From the NCBI GenBank assembly GCA_903953985.1, contig CAJBLW010000388.1, positions 1-7,148 on the forward strand: 7,148 bases of DNA. The letters are read 5' to 3'. The notes under the pieces are model-generated. The model did no database searches. It was given only the letters and a program-made list of their open reading frames with translations, and was not told where the DNA came from. Below are positions 5,875-7,148 of the stretch, in pieces. Origin of the DNA: an uncultured Burkholderiales bacterium. Lineage in GTDB: Bacteria > Pseudomonadota > Gammaproteobacteria > Burkholderiales > Burkholderiaceae_C. A program made the position numbers and the translations under genes. Within the stretch, counting starts at the first letter, position 1. Every line of letters starts with the position of its first letter.

Positions 5875-5985
5875 TCAGCTCGCCGCAGCCCGCCCCAGGC
5901 GGTCTCGCACGCCGTCCCATTCCGCCGTCCCGGGCGGGTGCTCAATCCAGATCAGCTTGACGCCCTGGGCGTCAAAATCGCGCAA
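5875..5985 (-). pseudogene. C-terminal tail of Sua5/YrdC-type threonylcarbamoyl-AMP synthase, truncated by IS element
   Basis: The minus strand reads LRDFDAQGVKLIWIEHPPGTAEWDGVRDRLGRAAAS and then stop (5875-5877). This resembles the end of the Sua5-type C-terminal domain (NLR.LD..G...I.VE.PP.T.EW..V.DRL.RAA). Sua5 makes threonylcarbamoyl-AMP for the t6A37 modification of ANN-decoding tRNAs. Only about 36 of the expected 320 or more residues remain. Homology stops exactly where the IS91-like terminus begins (about 5986), and an in-frame stop lies a few codons further upstream inside the element. It is convergent with the cupin gene, 26 bases apart. Because TsaC/Sua5 activity is normally essential, a complete copy should exist elsewhere. 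Assignment is from a short stretch and is moderate. Confidence 0.55.
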
Positions 5986-6005
5986 CGGATAGGAAATTCA
6001 ACCGC
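5986..6005 (-). other. oriIS-like terminus of the rolling-circle element
   Basis: On the minus strand this reads GCGGTTGAA-TTTCCTATCCG. It matches the ori end I recall for ISCR elements (GCGTTTGAA-CTTCCTATACG) at 17 of 20 or so positions, with the core TTGAA-n-TTCCTAT intact. It lies 168 bases downstream of the transposase stop, as expected for oriIS, and its outer edge is exactly where the Sua5 homology begins. The reference sequence is from memory. Confidence 0.65.
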
Positions 6006-6007
6006 AT

Positions 6008-6038
6008 GAGGCCAAGTATGGCACGAGTTTTGGGCCTC
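6008..6038. repeat. Inverted repeat beside oriIS
   Basis: GAGGCC (6008-6013) pairs with GGCCTC (6033-6038). With one bulged base the stem extends through AA/TT, closing a loop of about 15 bases. It sits immediately inside the oriIS-like sequence, where a hairpin is expected to help rolling-circle initiation or recognition. Confidence 0.5.
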
Positions 6039-6061
6039 GAAACACGTTCGGCCAAGGAAGG

Positions 6062-6094
6062 TTGAGCGCTCGCTTGCCGCTCAATGGCAAGAGC
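6062..6094. repeat. Two overlapping, mutually exclusive hairpins
   Basis: TTGAGC (6062-6067) can pair with GCTCAA (6079-6084). Alternatively CTTGCC (6073-6078) can pair with GGCAAG (6086-6091), extended by GCT/AGC across a two-base bulge. Both cannot form together. The pair lies in the non-coding stretch between the transposase stop and oriIS. The rest of 6095-6172 shows only a GC-alternating run (6122-6130) and no gene. Confidence 0.45.
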
Positions 6095-6172
6095 TTGGGA
6101 GGCAGTATGCATTTGGGCCTGGCGCGCGCGCAGCTGCTTCCCCGCAGCGATGGATACCGCCGCTTCACTGGG

Positions 6173-7148
6173 TCACCAATTGACGCGCTGGTCTACCTCG
6201 TCGGGTTGAGCTGCCAGATCCCAATCCGGCTCGCCTTGCGCACCATCATCCACCGGCGCGTCGCAGCCCTCCCACAGCGGTGGCCCGCGTGCCGGGGTGA
6301 TGTGCGGGGGGGCAGACTCCACCCCGATGTGGTTCAGGATGTGGCGGATTTCGGCGCTGTGGGTGATGAAGGCAATGATGCGCATCTGCCCACCGCACAT
6401 GGGGCACAGCAGCGGAAATGCCTCGTAGATGCGGGCAATCAGCACCGCCCACAAGTAATGCGCCGCTCGCTTCGGGCGTGCTTCAGGTTCGGGTGTGGGT
6501 GTGGCCGCGTTGCCCGGCGCCGCCACCCCAGGTACGCCCGCGCCAGGTTGTGCAGTCTCCACCGTGGCTGGTTGCGACGCAGCAGGCTGAGCCAGCGCCG
6601 TTACCGCCGCTCTCAGCGGCGAGTTTGGTGCCAGCACACCAAAGTAGCGGTGCCGGTGGGTGCGTGGCGGTGGCACCAGCGCGGCGATGCGGTCGATCAG
6701 TTCCAGCGGTGTGAGGTGCAGCTCATCTGCCTTGGCACCACGCTTGTCACTGGTGGGCTCGCTGCGCTGTTTGGCACAGCGGTACACCAGTTTGCTTCCC
6801 TCTTTGCGTAGGCGCTCCATGGAAAACGGTGGACGCGCGCAATAGCGCAGCAGCCGCTCCAGCGCAGCGCGGTCGTGGGCTTCGATGCAGACACCGGCGT
6901 CCACCGAGAAGCCGCTGTGTTTGTAGCCCAGCATGTCTTTGGCGTCACAGTTCTCCAGCAGGCCCCGAGCAACGAAGGCGCGCAGGATGCGTTTTTGCAG
7001 TGTGGTCTGCACTGGGGCCACGGTAGCCGCATCGATGCCGGTGGCCGCGTGAGGATATACATAAGACCTTAGGACTCGCTGCACTGGGTGAGACGCTACA
7101 GATGCTTTCGCGTGTGGGGTATGCAACCGAGCAACGCGGACCGAGCCC
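6173..7148 (-). CDS. IS91-family Y2 transposase, C-terminal part (5' end beyond window)
   Basis: The frame is open from the right edge of the window (first full codon 7147-7145) to TGA at 6173-6175, about 324 residues. It carries the later part of the IS91/ISCR-type transposase: LQKRILRAFVARGLL, DMLGYKHSGFSVDAGVCIEAHDRAALERLLRYCARPPFS, then LHLTPLELIDRIAALVPPPRTHRHRYFGVLAPNSPLRAAV. After a low-complexity Ala/Pro linker comes WAVLIARIYEAFPLLCPMCGGQMRIIAFI, with a CxxC that suggests a metal knuckle, and the family-like C terminus DQRVNW. The enzyme nicks at oriIS and drives rolling-circle transposition through paired tyrosines. The N-terminal zinc finger, HUH motif and probably the tyrosines lie upstream of this window. 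A TTG at 7126 is not a credible start because conserved sequence would be lost. The C terminus looks complete and undamaged, so the gene may be intact outside the window. Confidence 0.88.
   Translation of the reverse strand, partial: GSVRVARLHTPHAKASVASHPVQRVLRSYVYPHAATGIDAATVAPVQTTLQKRILRAFVARGLLENCDAKDMLGYKHSGFSVDAGVCIEAHDRAALERLLRYCARPPFSMERLRKEGSKLVYRCAKQRSEPTSDKRGAKADELHLTPLELIDRIAALVPPPRTHRHRYFGVLAPNSPLRAAVTALAQPAASQPATVETAQPGAGVPGVAAPGNAATPTPEPEARPKRAAHYLWAVLIARIYEAFPLLCPMCGGQMRIIAFITHSAEIRHILNHIGVESAPPHITPARGPPLWEGCDAPVDDGAQGEPDWDLAAQPDEVDQRVNW

Larger units (their letters stand above)
5986..7148 (-). mobile_element. IS91/ISCR-like rolling-circle element, 3' (oriIS) part
   Basis: The element runs from an oriIS-like terminus at 5986-6005 through a hairpin-rich non-coding segment (6006-6172) into the Y2-type transposase, and leaves the window on the right with its terIS end unseen. 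Elements of this type have no terminal inverted repeats. They transpose by a rolling-circle mechanism and make no target duplication, and one-ended transposition can mobilise neighbouring DNA. The bases just outside the terminus (minus strand TTGC, 5985-5982) are not the GTTC/CTTG or GAAC/CAAG targets known for IS91 itself. Confidence 0.72.

Noticed and set aside
5438..5920. 160-codon minus-strand open frame across the cupin gene and Sua5 tail
   Set aside because: It is antisense to the cupin motifs, and the real minus-strand homology at 5875-5985 is in another frame.
5959..5973. GACGCC-CTG-GGCGTC hairpin followed by AAAA as a terminator
   Set aside because: The T run precedes the stem on the strand where it would matter, and the sequence encodes part of the Sua5 tail (DFDAQGVK).
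6062..6811. 249-codon open frame on the plus strand opposite the transposase
   Set aside because: The opposite strand carries clear IS91 transposase motifs throughout; this frame has none and is Arg/Cys-rich.
1..7148. CRISPR array, tRNA, rRNA, toxin-antitoxin pair or phage module
   Set aside because: No periodic repeats, cloverleaf or rRNA sequence, paired small genes or phage structural motifs were seen.

Overview
This is a window of about 60% GC that looks like an accessory stretch of a Burkholderiales (betaproteobacterial) genome. The call rests on a Bug/TctC-type solute receptor beside a catabolic-type hydrolase, two LysR regulators, a secreted cupin and an IS91/ISCR-type rolling-circle element. 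No source organism was given, so the order is inferred from gene families and codon use, not from a marker gene.

Layout, left to right. 1-314: C-terminal remnant of a low-specificity threonine aldolase, read in two frames. 355-1542: intact M24 metallopeptidase (Xaa-Pro aminopeptidase/creatinase fold). It is followed 22 bases later by an intact Bug receptor with a Tat-like signal (1565-2551), and the two probably form an operon. 2552-2744 (minus): frameshifted 5' end of an amino-acid ABC transporter binding protein, cut off at the Bug stop codon. 2896-3774: LysR regulator, divergent from that dead gene. 3775-3979: C-terminal tail of a carboxymuconolactone decarboxylase/AhpD-like protein. 4006-4278 (minus): small HNH nuclease. 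4329-5300 (minus): second LysR regulator, divergent from a secreted single-domain cupin (5420-5848), with a perfect 13-base LysR box between them. 5875-5985 (minus): last 36 or so residues of a Sua5-type tRNA-modification enzyme. 5986-7148 (minus): 3' part of an IS91/ISCR-like element, made of an oriIS-like terminus, hairpins and the C-terminal half of a Y2 transposase that runs off the right edge.

How it works together. Two functional modules are visible: hydrolase plus periplasmic receptor, and LysR plus cupin. They sit between fragments of at least four unrelated genes (threonine aldolase, ABC binding protein, carboxymuconolactone decarboxylase and Sua5), none of which can be functional here. 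One fragment ends precisely at the rolling-circle terminus and another precisely at the stop codon of an intact gene. The window therefore reads as a recombination scar region next to a one-ended transposon. I see no CRISPR array, tRNA or rRNA, and no wholly new system. The best leads are the oriIS/Sua5 junction, the palindromic operator of the cupin module, and the active-site substitutions in the M24 enzyme and the cupin.
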